Positions 27,860 to 35,451 of a stretch of DNA of 64,000 bases are shown piece by piece. Where the stretch lies: contig NZ_QUBQ01000001.1 in assembly GCF_003388735.1 (NCBI RefSeq), forward strand, positions 2,294,001-2,358,000. The letters are read 5' to 3'. Numbering within the stretch: the stretch's first letter is position 1; each line of letters begins with the position of its first letter. The DNA is from Paenibacillus paeoniae (GTDB taxonomy: Bacteria; Bacillota; Bacilli; Paenibacillales; Paenibacillaceae). Under the pieces are notes generated by a model. The model was not told where the DNA came from. It did no database searches and saw only the letters and a program-made list of their open reading frames with translations. The translations under genes and the position numbers were made by a program.

Positions 27860-28291
27860 ATGGCAGAAACTTCACTTAACAATATTCAAATGACGATAAA
27901 AGCTTATGAGGAGCTGCTAGCGATATGCGCACGCCTATACCCCCATGAGGCATGCGGCGTACTCGCACAAAGCGAATTCAGCGAATCGGTTGATCTGGTC
28001 CTGCCGATTCAAAACGTGCATGACCATCCGGAGAACTTCTTTTCCTTCCATCCCCGTGAATGGACTCATACGTTTTTTGGCATGCAAAAAAACCGACAAC
28101 AGCTTGCCGGCTTCTTTCATTCACATCCCCATTCAGAGGCACTGCCATCCCTAAGTGACTACGACGGATTTGTTCCCCTGACGGGCATGACCTACTGGAT
28201 CGTTTCCTTGCAAGAAGCGGATTCCCCTTCTGTCCAGCCCTATCAAATGAGGGACGGCCAATTGAAATCTTTACCTTTAGTGCTTGCTTAA
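27860..28291 (+). CDS. JAMM/MPN-domain metalloprotease-like protein (Mov34 family)
   Basis: A 143-residue protein that is essentially one JAMM domain. All zinc-site residues are present: Glu30 in PHEACGVL, then HSH at 87-89, and Asp100 within SLSD (HxH-x7-SxxD). Bacterial single-domain JAMM proteins cleave ubiquitin-like or sulfur-carrier C-termini, but no ThiS/MoaD-like gene lies beside it. The start at ATG 27860 is favoured because AAGGTGAT just ahead matches the 3' part of the extended anti-SD pairing; a GTG at 27851 is the alternative. Its last 15 bases overlap the 3' end of the convergent exonuclease gene. Confidence 0.87.
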   Translation: MAETSLNNIQMTIKAYEELLAICARLYPHEACGVLAQSEFSESVDLVLPIQNVHDHPENFFSFHPREWTHTFFGMQKNRQQLAGFFHSHPHSEALPSLSDYDGFVPLTGMTYWIVSLQEADSPSVQPYQMRDGQLKSLPLVLA

Positions 28292-29017
28292 ATAAGCATA
28301 CATATCACCTAATGTTACGATATTCCGCTCGACAATACGCCGCAGATAGACATGCCATAGCTGTGCAGTCATGAGTGAATCTTCCAGGGCATGATGCCGC
28401 TCTGTTATGGGAATGCCGTGCTTCATCAGCAGGTCGTCCAGGCTGTAGTTCTCAAGACCCGGCTCCAGCCATTTGGCGATCATCATGGTATCCAGCACCC
28501 GATGATTCAAATTCACCTTGGATGTGCGCCACAATGCCGCATTCAAAAACTGCTTGTCATGTCCGGACGCATGCGCAACAAGCAGCCGTCTCCCGACAAA
28601 AGCCATAAAATCATGCAGAACCTTCATCAGATCAGGCGCCTCCCGCACCATCTCATTTGTAATACCTGTCAGCTCGACGATAGCCTTCGGAATCACCCGC
28701 TTCGGATTGACCAAGCTATAGAAGCTTTCGTCCTCTATAATTTCCCCTCCACGGACGACAACAGCGCCGAAAGAAATAATTTCGTCGCCGTTGTTCGGAT
28801 TAAATCCCGTCGTCTCCAGATCAAATACAACAATCTCTAGCTCCTTCAGTGGAATATCGAGCATAGATTGCTTGCGCTGCTCCCGATTCGCATTGCGAAT
28901 AAAAGCCATTTGCTGCGCATTCGGCGACCCGAGCATTGATGCGATAGCCGGCGTTACGCCGCCCATCTTGTATAGGCTCCACATTCGGCCAACGCCTTTT
29001 TGTTCTTTCATCTTCAT
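28277..29017 (-). CDS. DEDDh 3'-5' exonuclease (DnaQ-like)
   Basis: A 246-residue protein with an N-terminal ~58-residue basic extension, followed by a DnaQ-like exonuclease domain. The metal-binding acidic residues are Asp66 and Glu68 in VFDLETTG, an Asp in the middle ExoII region (ASGHDKQFLN), and His209/Asp213 in HHALED. Such stand-alone proteins degrade DNA or RNA ends. The gene lies 15 bases downstream of the DUF294 nucleotidyltransferase and is probably cotranscribed with it and with amt. Confidence 0.9.
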   Translation of the reverse strand: MKMKEQKGVGRMWSLYKMGGVTPAIASMLGSPNAQQMAFIRNANREQRKQSMLDIPLKELEIVVFDLETTGFNPNNGDEIISFGAVVVRGGEIIEDESFYSLVNPKRVIPKAIVELTGITNEMVREAPDLMKVLHDFMAFVGRRLLVAHASGHDKQFLNAALWRTSKVNLNHRVLDTMMIAKWLEPGLENYSLDDLLMKHGIPITERHHALEDSLMTAQLWHVYLRRIVERNIVTLGDMYAYLSKH

Positions 29018-29031
29018 GCACCGCCTTACTC

Positions 29032-30099
29032 TTACATAAGCCTGCCCATTGTCCCTTTATACACCGCTTTTTGCAATCTTTTGCCTTGTCTAAGACTGCT
29101 CTTAAGCTCATCGGCCATCTCTCTGGACAATTTACCCCTTGGCAGCTTGCCGTTATTGACGTATAGCCCATTCTCCATCTGTTCTGTCGTCATAAGACGA
29201 AGTCTAAGAATGAAGCGGAAGGCTTGTTCATAGCTCTCACCGTCTTCACTGGACAAAGTCCCCTTCTCCACCAACCTCCGAATGCGTTCAAGTGTCGAAG
29301 TCTCCCGAAGATTCGCTCCAATTGCAAGCAGGCGAATGGAATTCACCATAGGAATATAAGCGCCATACTTAATATCCAGGCTTCCCGCATCTTCGCCATA
29401 GCGCTCCTTCAGCAATTGGCCGAAGATACCGACAAGCACTTTGTGCCGCATCGTATTTTCGGTCATTCTCTTGATAATAACGGGATGATTGAGCGTATCG
29501 GTAAAAAACATGTCTTTCAGCGAATCTACCAACGCAGGATCTCCGTACACGCAGCGCCCATCTGCAATAATAAGCAAATATCGCACCACCTCCCACTCCG
29601 GCTCCATGAACCAGCCGCTTAACTTCTCTTCCCATTCACTAAGCGAGTGGCACCATTCCGGATTGTCGCTCAATACGTTCCCTTCGCATGGAGGATATCC
29701 GATAGTTATTAAATTTTTGACGATAAGCGTACATAACTCTGTAAAATAAACCTTGATTCCTTCTCTATTCGTATCGGAATCCTGATACACAACCCCGCTG
29801 TCCTGATCGCTGGACAACGTCTGTTCCTTCCGTCCACCGCTGCCGAACAATAGATATGCATAAGGCACGGGGGGAGACCCTTTCCCCTTCCGTGCCATTT
29901 CTGCTTCCGAGATCGCAATCGCCCTGCTTATAAGGGCATCATGCGACTCGTTCAACCCTTCATTCAATTGTTCTACCGGCCGCGATGGGAGAAGAGCTTC
30001 CATCCCTTCATGCAATTGGTCGCGCAAGCAGCGAAGACCGTCAATTTGATCAGCGGAAGCTATCTTCTTGGCGTACTGCGATCGCGTCGGATCACTCAT
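29032..30099 (-). CDS. DUF294-type putative nucleotidyltransferase (GlnD-like)
   Basis: A 355-residue protein with a helical N-terminal part (to ~65). Next comes a nucleotidyltransferase fold with the signature GSGGRKEQTLSSDQDSGVVY (the GG and DxD-type acidic residues of the Pol-beta fold), then the DUF294 C-terminal substrate-binding-like domain. It is related to the GlnD nucleotidyltransferase domain but lacks its HD and ACT domains; CBS domains common in relatives are also absent. ATG 30099 with GGGAGGG six bases ahead is preferred over 30129. It lies 40 bases after amt without a terminator and 15 bases before the exonuclease gene. Confidence 0.87.
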   Translation of the reverse strand: MSDPTRSQYAKKIASADQIDGLRCLRDQLHEGMEALLPSRPVEQLNEGLNESHDALISRAIAISEAEMARKGKGSPPVPYAYLLFGSGGRKEQTLSSDQDSGVVYQDSDTNREGIKVYFTELCTLIVKNLITIGYPPCEGNVLSDNPEWCHSLSEWEEKLSGWFMEPEWEVVRYLLIIADGRCVYGDPALVDSLKDMFFTDTLNHPVIIKRMTENTMRHKVLVGIFGQLLKERYGEDAGSLDIKYGAYIPMVNSIRLLAIGANLRETSTLERIRRLVEKGTLSSEDGESYEQAFRFILRLRLMTTEQMENGLYVNNGKLPRGKLSREMADELKSSLRQGKRLQKAVYKGTMGRLM

Positions 30100-30139
30100 G
30101 CGCCGCCCTCCCTTTCGGTCAGTCCGCAAGTCATTTTAT

Positions 30140-31516
30140 TTAGCCTTGAATGCCTTGACCCGGTTTTTTCAATTGCTCAGGATAACCATAAGCGCCATGC
30201 TCGCTCAGGTCAAGACCGATAATTTCTTGCTCTTCCGTAACGCGGAAGCCAATGATCTTTTTCATAATGCCGAGTACGATGAAGGATGCAACGAATACGA
30301 ATACCCCTGCGAATACAACGGACTGCAGTTGTACCCACATCTGCTTCCAACTGCCAGTGTCGATCAAGCCGCCTGTGCCTACGCCAACTTTATCCGCCAG
30401 CTCTTGCGTTGCGAAGATACCGTTCGCAAGCGTACCCCAGATGCCGGCCATGCCGTGAACCGACAGGGCATAGATCGGATCGTCAACTTTCAGTTTTTCG
30501 AACATCTTCACGCTATAGAATACAAGTACGCCGGACACAAGACCGATCACAACTGCCGCCCAAGGGTCAACAAACGCACAGGATGCCGTGATAGCAACAA
30601 GTCCGCCAAGCGTGCCGTTCAGCATCGCCGTAATGTCCGCTTTGCCTGTTACCGCCCAAGAAATTAGCAGCGCAGCGACACCGCCTGCACCTGCGCCAAG
30701 CATTGTCGTGAATGCTACATAAGTAAAGAATCCGTCGCCGATAGCAACTGTTGAGCCGGCATTGAAGCCGAACCAGCCAACCCACAGCAGGAGTACGGAC
30801 AATGCCGTAAATACTTGGTTATGGCCCAATATTTCGTTCGCAGAGCCATCTTTGTTGAATTTGCCGATACGCGGCTTCAGCAGTATGGTAGCAACAAACG
30901 CCGCAACCGCACCGGACAAGTGAACGACAGTGGAGCCTGCGAAGTCTTGTGCCCCGTGATCAGCCAGCCAGCCGCCGCCCCAGATCCAGTGTGCAACTAC
31001 TGGATAGATAATGGCGATGTAGAAGAGTGTAAATACGACATAAGAGGAGAGTTTGGCGCGTTCTGCGAAGCCACCCCATGCGATAGATAAGGAAATCGCT
31101 GCAAAGGCTAGTTGGAACAGGAAGAATACGGCGCTTGGATAACTTTCCGAGGCAGGATCGCCGGAAGTACCCGGATTGACGAAGAAATCGCCCCAACCGA
31201 TAAATTTGCTAATGGCGCTCTCGGCATTGGCTCCGCCGAAGGCTATGCCATAACCAACTGCCCAATAGATGAGTGCCGCAAGACCTACTGTGAAAATCGT
31301 TTTGCCGGCTACGTGGCCTGCATTTTTCATACGAGTGGAGCCGGCTTCCAGAAGAATGAATCCGCCTTGCATCAATAATACGAGAATAAATGCAAGCATG
31401 ACCCACAGGGAGTTCAATCCCATATCAAGCATTGCGCCGGACGGATCCGCTGCGAATGCGACAATCGGGAATACGATTGTCATTAATCCTAACGCGAGAA
31501 AAGTCTTCTTAACCAA
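30140..31516 (-). CDS. amt: Ammonium transporter (Amt/NrgA)
   Basis: A membrane channel for ammonium uptake with about eleven helices after a cleavable signal peptide (LGLMTIVFPIVAFA). The family pore segments are clear: the GGFILLEAGSTRMKN helix 1 region, the twin pore His in VVHLSGAV and SVHGMAG, and GWFGFNAGS. A TTG start at 31516 with AAAGGAG eight bases ahead is favoured. The longer frame's ATG at 31573 would lie inside the -10 box, so it cannot be the start if that promoter is real. No glnK/PII gene adjoins it; the next gene encodes a GlnD-like nucleotidyltransferase. Confidence 0.93.
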   Translation of the reverse strand: MVKKTFLALGLMTIVFPIVAFAADPSGAMLDMGLNSLWVMLAFILVLLMQGGFILLEAGSTRMKNAGHVAGKTIFTVGLAALIYWAVGYGIAFGGANAESAISKFIGWGDFFVNPGTSGDPASESYPSAVFFLFQLAFAAISLSIAWGGFAERAKLSSYVVFTLFYIAIIYPVVAHWIWGGGWLADHGAQDFAGSTVVHLSGAVAAFVATILLKPRIGKFNKDGSANEILGHNQVFTALSVLLLWVGWFGFNAGSTVAIGDGFFTYVAFTTMLGAGAGGVAALLISWAVTGKADITAMLNGTLGGLVAITASCAFVDPWAAVVIGLVSGVLVFYSVKMFEKLKVDDPIYALSVHGMAGIWGTLANGIFATQELADKVGVGTGGLIDTGSWKQMWVQLQSVVFAGVFVFVASFIVLGIMKKIIGFRVTEEQEIIGLDLSEHGAYGYPEQLKKPGQGIQG

Positions 31517-31571
31517 TACGACCACTCCTTTAATGTTATGTTTCCTTACACATGACGAAAGACTTAATGTC

Positions 31572-31600
31572 ATTATAGTCAGAATAGCTTACTTTGACAA
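31572..31600 (-). promoter_or_regulatory. Sigma-A promoter of amt
   Basis: On the minus strand TTGTCA and a perfect TATAAT are 17 bases apart, giving a leader of about 50 bases before the TTG start. No clear GlnR/TnrA site (TGTNAN7TNACA) was found. Confidence 0.75.
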
Positions 31601-31629
31601 TATGCATTTTCTATTTTTACAAAAAAAAT

Positions 31630-31664
31630 CTAACGTTCGGCAATAAACCTAACACGAACGTTAG
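31630..31664 (-). repeat. Perfect 10-bp inverted repeat upstream of the amt promoter
   Basis: CTAACGTTCG and CGAACGTTAG are separated by 15 bases, 30 bases upstream of the amt -35 box. On the minus strand it is followed by eight T, so it could act as a terminator or insulator; its symmetry and place also suit an activator or repressor site. The gap 31665-31838 holds nothing else recognised. Confidence 0.6.
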
Positions 31665-31870
31665 TCTTTTCTCGATAAACCTCCATATAATAGAGGAAAC
31701 GCCAGGCCATCTTTCGCGTTTAGGCCTCTTTTGGGGCTAATGGGACATGAATGAACGGAATTGCACGAAAACTGCAAGTTGTCGAGTCGTTCACATGTCA
31801 GACGTTTGACTGTATGGTTGCTTACTATTATCATTAACTATAATGAAGAACGATCAAAGGCGGTGATAGG

Positions 31871-32311
31871 ATGGATGCTATCCAATTATATCGGATCGGG
31901 GAATTGTCCAGGCTGTCCAGAGTCAGCGCAAGAACAATCGATTATTATACCTCAATGGGGCTTATTGAGCCTGCAAAGCGATCCGACAAAAACTACAGAT
32001 TATATTCTCACGAAACTTTGCAGCGGCTGGAACGTATTGAGGATATGAAAAAGGACAAATATACGTTAGATGAGATTAAAGCCAGTCTGGATAGCTGGAG
32101 CAAAGTTACGCCGGAGGAGCAAATCTCCCTTAAGCTGACGGAGATCCAACAGCATCTGACGAAGCTGGAGCGCGAGGTTAAGGAACTTGAGCCCGTCATC
32201 AAACAGCTTAAGCCGCGTCAAGCGCATCGCTTCTACACGACGCTTACGCCTCAGACAGCCGCGTGTATCGAGGCTCTGATGCTATTAATGAACAAGAGCT
32301 CGCTCATGTAA
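31871..32311 (+). CDS. MerR-family transcriptional regulator
   Basis: A 146-residue regulator. The N-terminal winged helix-turn-helix (residues 5-75: YRIGELSRLSRVSARTIDYY, then MGLIEPAKR) is followed by a coiled-coil dimerisation helix (LKLTEIQQHLTKLEREVKEL) and a short C-terminal tail. No metal-binding Cys cluster is present, so it is not a metal sensor of the MerR/CueR type. A perfect TATAAT lies at 31839-31844. The start follows GGTGATAGG. It is 34 bases ahead of the YugP-type protease gene, probably in the same operon, and divergent from amt. Confidence 0.88.
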   Translation: MDAIQLYRIGELSRLSRVSARTIDYYTSMGLIEPAKRSDKNYRLYSHETLQRLERIEDMKKDKYTLDEIKASLDSWSKVTPEEQISLKLTEIQQHLTKLEREVKELEPVIKQLKPRQAHRFYTTLTPQTAACIEALMLLMNKSSLM

Positions 32312-32345
32312 CGGTGTCCTACACCATAGTTTGGAGGAATGAATC

Positions 32346-33011
32346 ATGATCATCCTGATAATTGCAGCCTTCGCTTTGACGGTCTGGGCACAGTTCCGAG
32401 TCAAGGGAACCTTCAAAAAATGGGCACAAGTACCGGCAAACAGCGGCCTCACAGGTTATCAAGCCGCCAGAAGAATGCTGGACAACAACGGCCTGCACGA
32501 TGTACCTATTGAACCAGTTCAAGGCGCACTGACCGACCATTACGATCCGATCCACCGTGTTGTACGGTTATCGGAACCCGTATATTACGAGAATTCCATC
32601 TCGGCTATATCGGTCGCATGCCACGAGGTTGGACACGCAATCCAGCATTCCGTGTCTTATCCATTCTTGGTTGCCCGACACAAAATTTTCCCAGTCGTAA
32701 ACTTCGCTTCCGGCATTGCGCCTTTCTTATTGCTTGCCGGGTTCCTATTCAGTCAATTCAGTCTGATCGGCATCGGAATTATCTTCTTCTCCGTTGCCGT
32801 CGTCTTCCAGCTCATTACGCTGCCTGTTGAATTCAATGCCAGCAGCAGAGCCCGTGACCTGATGATTTCCGAAGGATTTATTACGAACGACGAAGAAAGC
32901 GGCGTAGCCAAAGTATTGAATTCAGCCGCCCTAACTTATGTAGCAGCAGCCCTGCTATCCTTGCTGGAGCTCATTCGCTACATCTTGATTTTCACACAGA
33001 ACCGCAACTAA
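32346..33011 (+). CDS. YugP-family zinc metallopeptidase
   Basis: A 221-residue membrane protein with an N-terminal helix, a zinc motif HEVGH near residue 95 (SVACHEVGHAIQH) and two to three more hydrophobic helices. This is the layout of the neutral zinc metallopeptidase family containing B. subtilis YugP. The Glu and Asn-rich third-ligand region (LPVEFNASSRA) follows. It is likely a membrane-embedded protease; substrates are unknown. The start follows TTGGAGGAATGAATC. It is cotranscribed with the MerR regulator and ends with a strong terminator. Confidence 0.88.
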   Translation: MIILIIAAFALTVWAQFRVKGTFKKWAQVPANSGLTGYQAARRMLDNNGLHDVPIEPVQGALTDHYDPIHRVVRLSEPVYYENSISAISVACHEVGHAIQHSVSYPFLVARHKIFPVVNFASGIAPFLLLAGFLFSQFSLIGIGIIFFSVAVVFQLITLPVEFNASSRARDLMISEGFITNDEESGVAKVLNSAALTYVAAALLSLLELIRYILIFTQNRN

Positions 33012-33021
33012 CATCACAAAT

Positions 33022-33073
33022 AGAGAAGAGCCCTCTGACGGCCGTCATGCCGTCAGAGGGCTCTTCTCTTTGC
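33022..33073. terminator. Bidirectional terminator
   Basis: A very stable hairpin (GAGAAGAGCCCTCTGACGGC with its complement) lies between the yugP-type gene and the convergent LysR gene. Confidence 0.85.
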
Positions 33074-33099
33074 ACCCCTTAACTTCCCCCTGTCTCATG

Positions 33100-33990
33100 C
33101 TAATCGCGCTTGAAATACCGCAGCAGAAACCCGTGAAACAACTTCGCCACAAGTGGCAGCTTCTCGTTGCTCCGATGAACCAATCCGATCGTCCTCGTAA
33201 CAGCAGGCTTCGAGATGCGAACCTTGGTAGGCTGCAATTGTCCGGATTGATAAAGCGCCAGCTCCGGCAGCAGACTCACTCCCATACCAGCTGCGACAAG
33301 TCCTCTAATCGTATCCGTCTCCTCGCCCTCGAAGCCGATCTTCGGTTCGAATCCAGCCTCCAGGCATGCCTCCCATACGATAGGTCTAAGCGAATAGCCC
33401 TCGCTGAATATGACGAACGTCTCGTCTTTCAACTGAACCAGCTCGATCTCCTCCTCGTCTGATAACGGATGCCCGGGCGGTAGAATCGCATACAACTCCT
33501 CTGTCAGCATCACTTCACCGCATACCTGCTCATGCTCCTTGGGGAACGGCGATATAAAGGCAAGATCGATTTCTCCCTTAACAAGATCCCGAATTAGCGA
33601 AGGATACATCCCTTGCTTGAAGCGAAATTTCACGTTCGGATGAAGCTTCCGGAACGCCGCAACAACTTGCGGAATAAGCCTGTTGCCCAGACTATGCGGA
33701 AAGCCAAGCCTGATCTCGCCTTTCTCCGGATCCAGAAATTCATGAACCTCGATAACGGCCCGCTCCAGATCGGACAATATCACTTCGGCCCTCTTCAAAA
33801 ACAGCGCTCCCGCTGGCGTCAATTGCAGATTTCTCCCTTTCTGAACGAACAGCTTGACGCCAAGCTCCTCCTCCAGTTGGTGGATCTGACGACTAACTGC
33901 CGATTGCGCCACATGAAGCTCTTCCGCTGCTTGCGTGACATGTTCCTTCCGTGCGACTTTTACGAAATAATAAAGCTGTCGAAGTTCCAT
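33100..33990 (-). CDS. LysR-family transcriptional regulator
   Basis: A 296-residue regulator. The N-terminal helix-turn-helix (MELRQLYYFVKVARKEHVTQAAEEL, then AQSAVSRQIHQLE) is followed by a periplasmic-binding-protein-like effector domain (residues ~90-290). The pattern is GltC-like among Bacillus regulators. It is divergent from thiol peroxidase, with 137 bases between starts. By the usual LysR arrangement it could regulate tpx, its own gene, or both. No effector-domain cysteine pair typical of OxyR was noticed. Confidence 0.9.
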   Translation of the reverse strand: MELRQLYYFVKVARKEHVTQAAEELHVAQSAVSRQIHQLEEELGVKLFVQKGRNLQLTPAGALFLKRAEVILSDLERAVIEVHEFLDPEKGEIRLGFPHSLGNRLIPQVVAAFRKLHPNVKFRFKQGMYPSLIRDLVKGEIDLAFISPFPKEHEQVCGEVMLTEELYAILPPGHPLSDEEEIELVQLKDETFVIFSEGYSLRPIVWEACLEAGFEPKIGFEGEETDTIRGLVAAGMGVSLLPELALYQSGQLQPTKVRISKPAVTRTIGLVHRSNEKLPLVAKLFHGFLLRYFKRD

Positions 33991-34127
33991 ATGCCCTCTA
34001 TCTCTCTCCCGTAATCAACCTGTATGTTGACCTTAAGTTTATTCACGCCATATATTGGACAAGCATAATTCATTACGATTATAATGATCACGTATCGCAC
34101 AAACCCATTCCGAGGAGGAAACATGTA

Positions 34128-34652
34128 ATGACACAACCACAAGAACGCGCAGGCGTTGCCACTTTCAAGGGCAACCCACTTACATTGATTGGCCCAGAAT
34201 TGAAAGCAGGCGACAAGGCTCCGGACTTCTCCCTTAACAAATCCCTGGTAGAATCCGTTAGCCTGAGCGACTATGCAGGCAAAGTCAAACTCATTTCCGT
34301 CGTTCCATCCATCGATACAGGTGTATGTGACGCGCAAACACGCCGTTTCAACGAAGCTGCAGCCGCTCTTGGCGACAATGTCGCTGTTCTGACTGTAAGC
34401 GTGGATCTGCCTTTCGCACAAGCTCGCTGGTGCGGCGCAGCAGGCGTAGACAAGGTCGTCTTGCTCTCCGACTATAAGAACAATAGCTTTGGTGAAGCTT
34501 ATGGCGTATTTATTAAAGAATTTGCTCTGGATATGCGCTCCATCTTCATCATCGATGGCGACAACATCATTCGTTATGTTGAATATCTCCCAGAGATGAC
34601 AGAGCATCCAAACTACGAGCAAGCGATTGAAGCTGCCAAAGCGTTGATCTAA
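34128..34652 (+). CDS. tpx: Thiol peroxidase (Tpx)
   Basis: A 174-residue atypical 2-Cys peroxiredoxin reducing peroxides with thioredoxin. The peroxidatic site is SIDTGVCDAQTRRFN (Thr64, Cys67) and the resolving cysteine is Cys102 in ARWCGAAG. The Tpx-specific AGDKAPDF and DLPFAQARWC segments are present. The frame is open upstream to 33951, but ATG 34128 with GAGGAGGAAACATGTA gives the normal N-terminus. It is divergent from a LysR regulator and has its own terminator. Confidence 0.96.
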   Translation: MTQPQERAGVATFKGNPLTLIGPELKAGDKAPDFSLNKSLVESVSLSDYAGKVKLISVVPSIDTGVCDAQTRRFNEAAAALGDNVAVLTVSVDLPFAQARWCGAAGVDKVVLLSDYKNNSFGEAYGVFIKEFALDMRSIFIIDGDNIIRYVEYLPEMTEHPNYEQAIEAAKALI

Positions 34653-34673
34653 TCCATTCAAACGGCTGACTGC

Positions 34674-34713
34674 AAACAAAGCGAGTGAAGGACACCCCTT
34701 CCTCGCTTTGTTT
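34674..34713. terminator. Terminator after tpx
   Basis: AAACAAAGCGAG pairs with CTCGCTTTGTTT around a 16-base loop, between tpx and the convergent 34719-35111 gene. Confidence 0.85.
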
Positions 34714-34718
34714 ATGTA

Positions 34719-35111
34719 TTAGCTATTTACCTTGAAAGCTCCAAGTTTCTTGTCCAAGACACGATAAATTTCCAATATGACGCGATAGTTGGAGCCGAGA
34801 TCCCCTAAGGAGCCCCGGGAAGCGGAATAGACATCAACCGCAGATGTTAGCGGATTCACACTTATGACTGAAACGGTAATGTCCATCGTTCGACCCGACA
34901 TCGTACGTTTCTCCATCACAATCTCTCCGACGGATTGCACTTCATGTAATACCTTGTAGCCTTGCATCTTCTTCAGAGTAGATATCACTTCTTCCCACGC
35001 CTTGTCCTTCGAAAGCTTGTAGAAGTGCGATTTCAGCAATGGATCCTTCGCTTTGTCGCCTGTCTGTTCATGACTGCGCAGCAGCCCGATTAAGGTCCGC
35101 TTCAACAACAA
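34719..35111 (-). CDS. Conserved hypothetical small protein (130 residues)
   Basis: A soluble protein with a basic N-terminus and alternating strand-like segments (GYKVLHEVQSVGEIVMEKR, then DITVSVISVN, then AVDVYSASRGSLGDLGSNYR). It ends in a helix (ILEIYRVLDKKLG). The pattern suggests a small alpha/beta domain of the kind annotated as 'cytosolic protein' in Bacillus, but no function was recognised. The start is one of three consecutive TTG codons (35111, 35108, 35105) after GGGGGAG. It lies downstream of the 6S RNA gene. Confidence 0.68.
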   Translation of the reverse strand: MLLKRTLIGLLRSHEQTGDKAKDPLLKSHFYKLSKDKAWEEVISTLKKMQGYKVLHEVQSVGEIVMEKRTMSGRTMDITVSVISVNPLTSAVDVYSASRGSLGDLGSNYRVILEIYRVLDKKLGAFKVNS

Positions 35112-35173
35112 GAATCTCCCCCTCTAGCGTCTATATACATTACTTCTAATCATAACATGTTTTGGGATATGAA

Positions 35174-35213
35174 AAAAGAGCTTTCGTCGGATTTAACCAA
35201 CTAATCGCTCTCA
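35174..35213 (-). terminator. Terminator-like hairpin downstream of 6S RNA
   Basis: On the minus strand AGAGC...GCTCT with an inner GTTGG/CCGAC pairing is followed by TTTTTT. It could be a second terminator for the 6S transcript. Confidence 0.6.
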
Positions 35214-35221
35214 TTGTCTTA

Positions 35222-35402
35222 GAAAACCCGCCTATGCCGTCCGACCCACATGTTTCTGAACCCGCTCTCGCAGGTGGGTGTCCGCAGCTTCGCTTTTGAG
35301 ATCCCCTTTCGAGGGCATGTCAGCTACAAAGCAATATAGGTCTCCCGTGAAACAGCCATTGGTTCAAAACAACGAAGAGCCGTTACGAACATCGCAGGAT
35401 GT
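35222..35402 (-). ncRNA. ssrS: 6S RNA (RNA polymerase-regulating small RNA)
   Basis: In a gene-free 340-bp stretch, the minus strand has a promoter and then about 180 bases able to fold as a long rod. The 5' segment CCTGCGATGTTCGT pairs with the 3' segment ACGGCATAGGCGGG to form the closing stem. Internal landmarks recalled from Gram-positive 6S RNAs are present: TTTTGAACC, then ACGGGAG, then GGGTTCAG. The 3' end is followed by TTTTCT. 6S RNA mimics an open promoter and sequesters housekeeping RNA polymerase in stationary phase. No covariance search was run. Confidence 0.72.
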
Positions 35403-35408
35403 ATAGCT

Positions 35409-35437
35409 ATTATAGACCGAACTTCACAAAAAGTAAA
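35409..35437 (-). promoter_or_regulatory. Sigma-A promoter of the 6S RNA
   Basis: On the minus strand TTTACT (35437-35432) and a perfect TATAAT (35414-35409) are 17 bases apart, placing the start about four bases before the closing stem of the RNA. Confidence 0.75.
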
Positions 35438-35451
35438 CGCAGACGCCCCAA

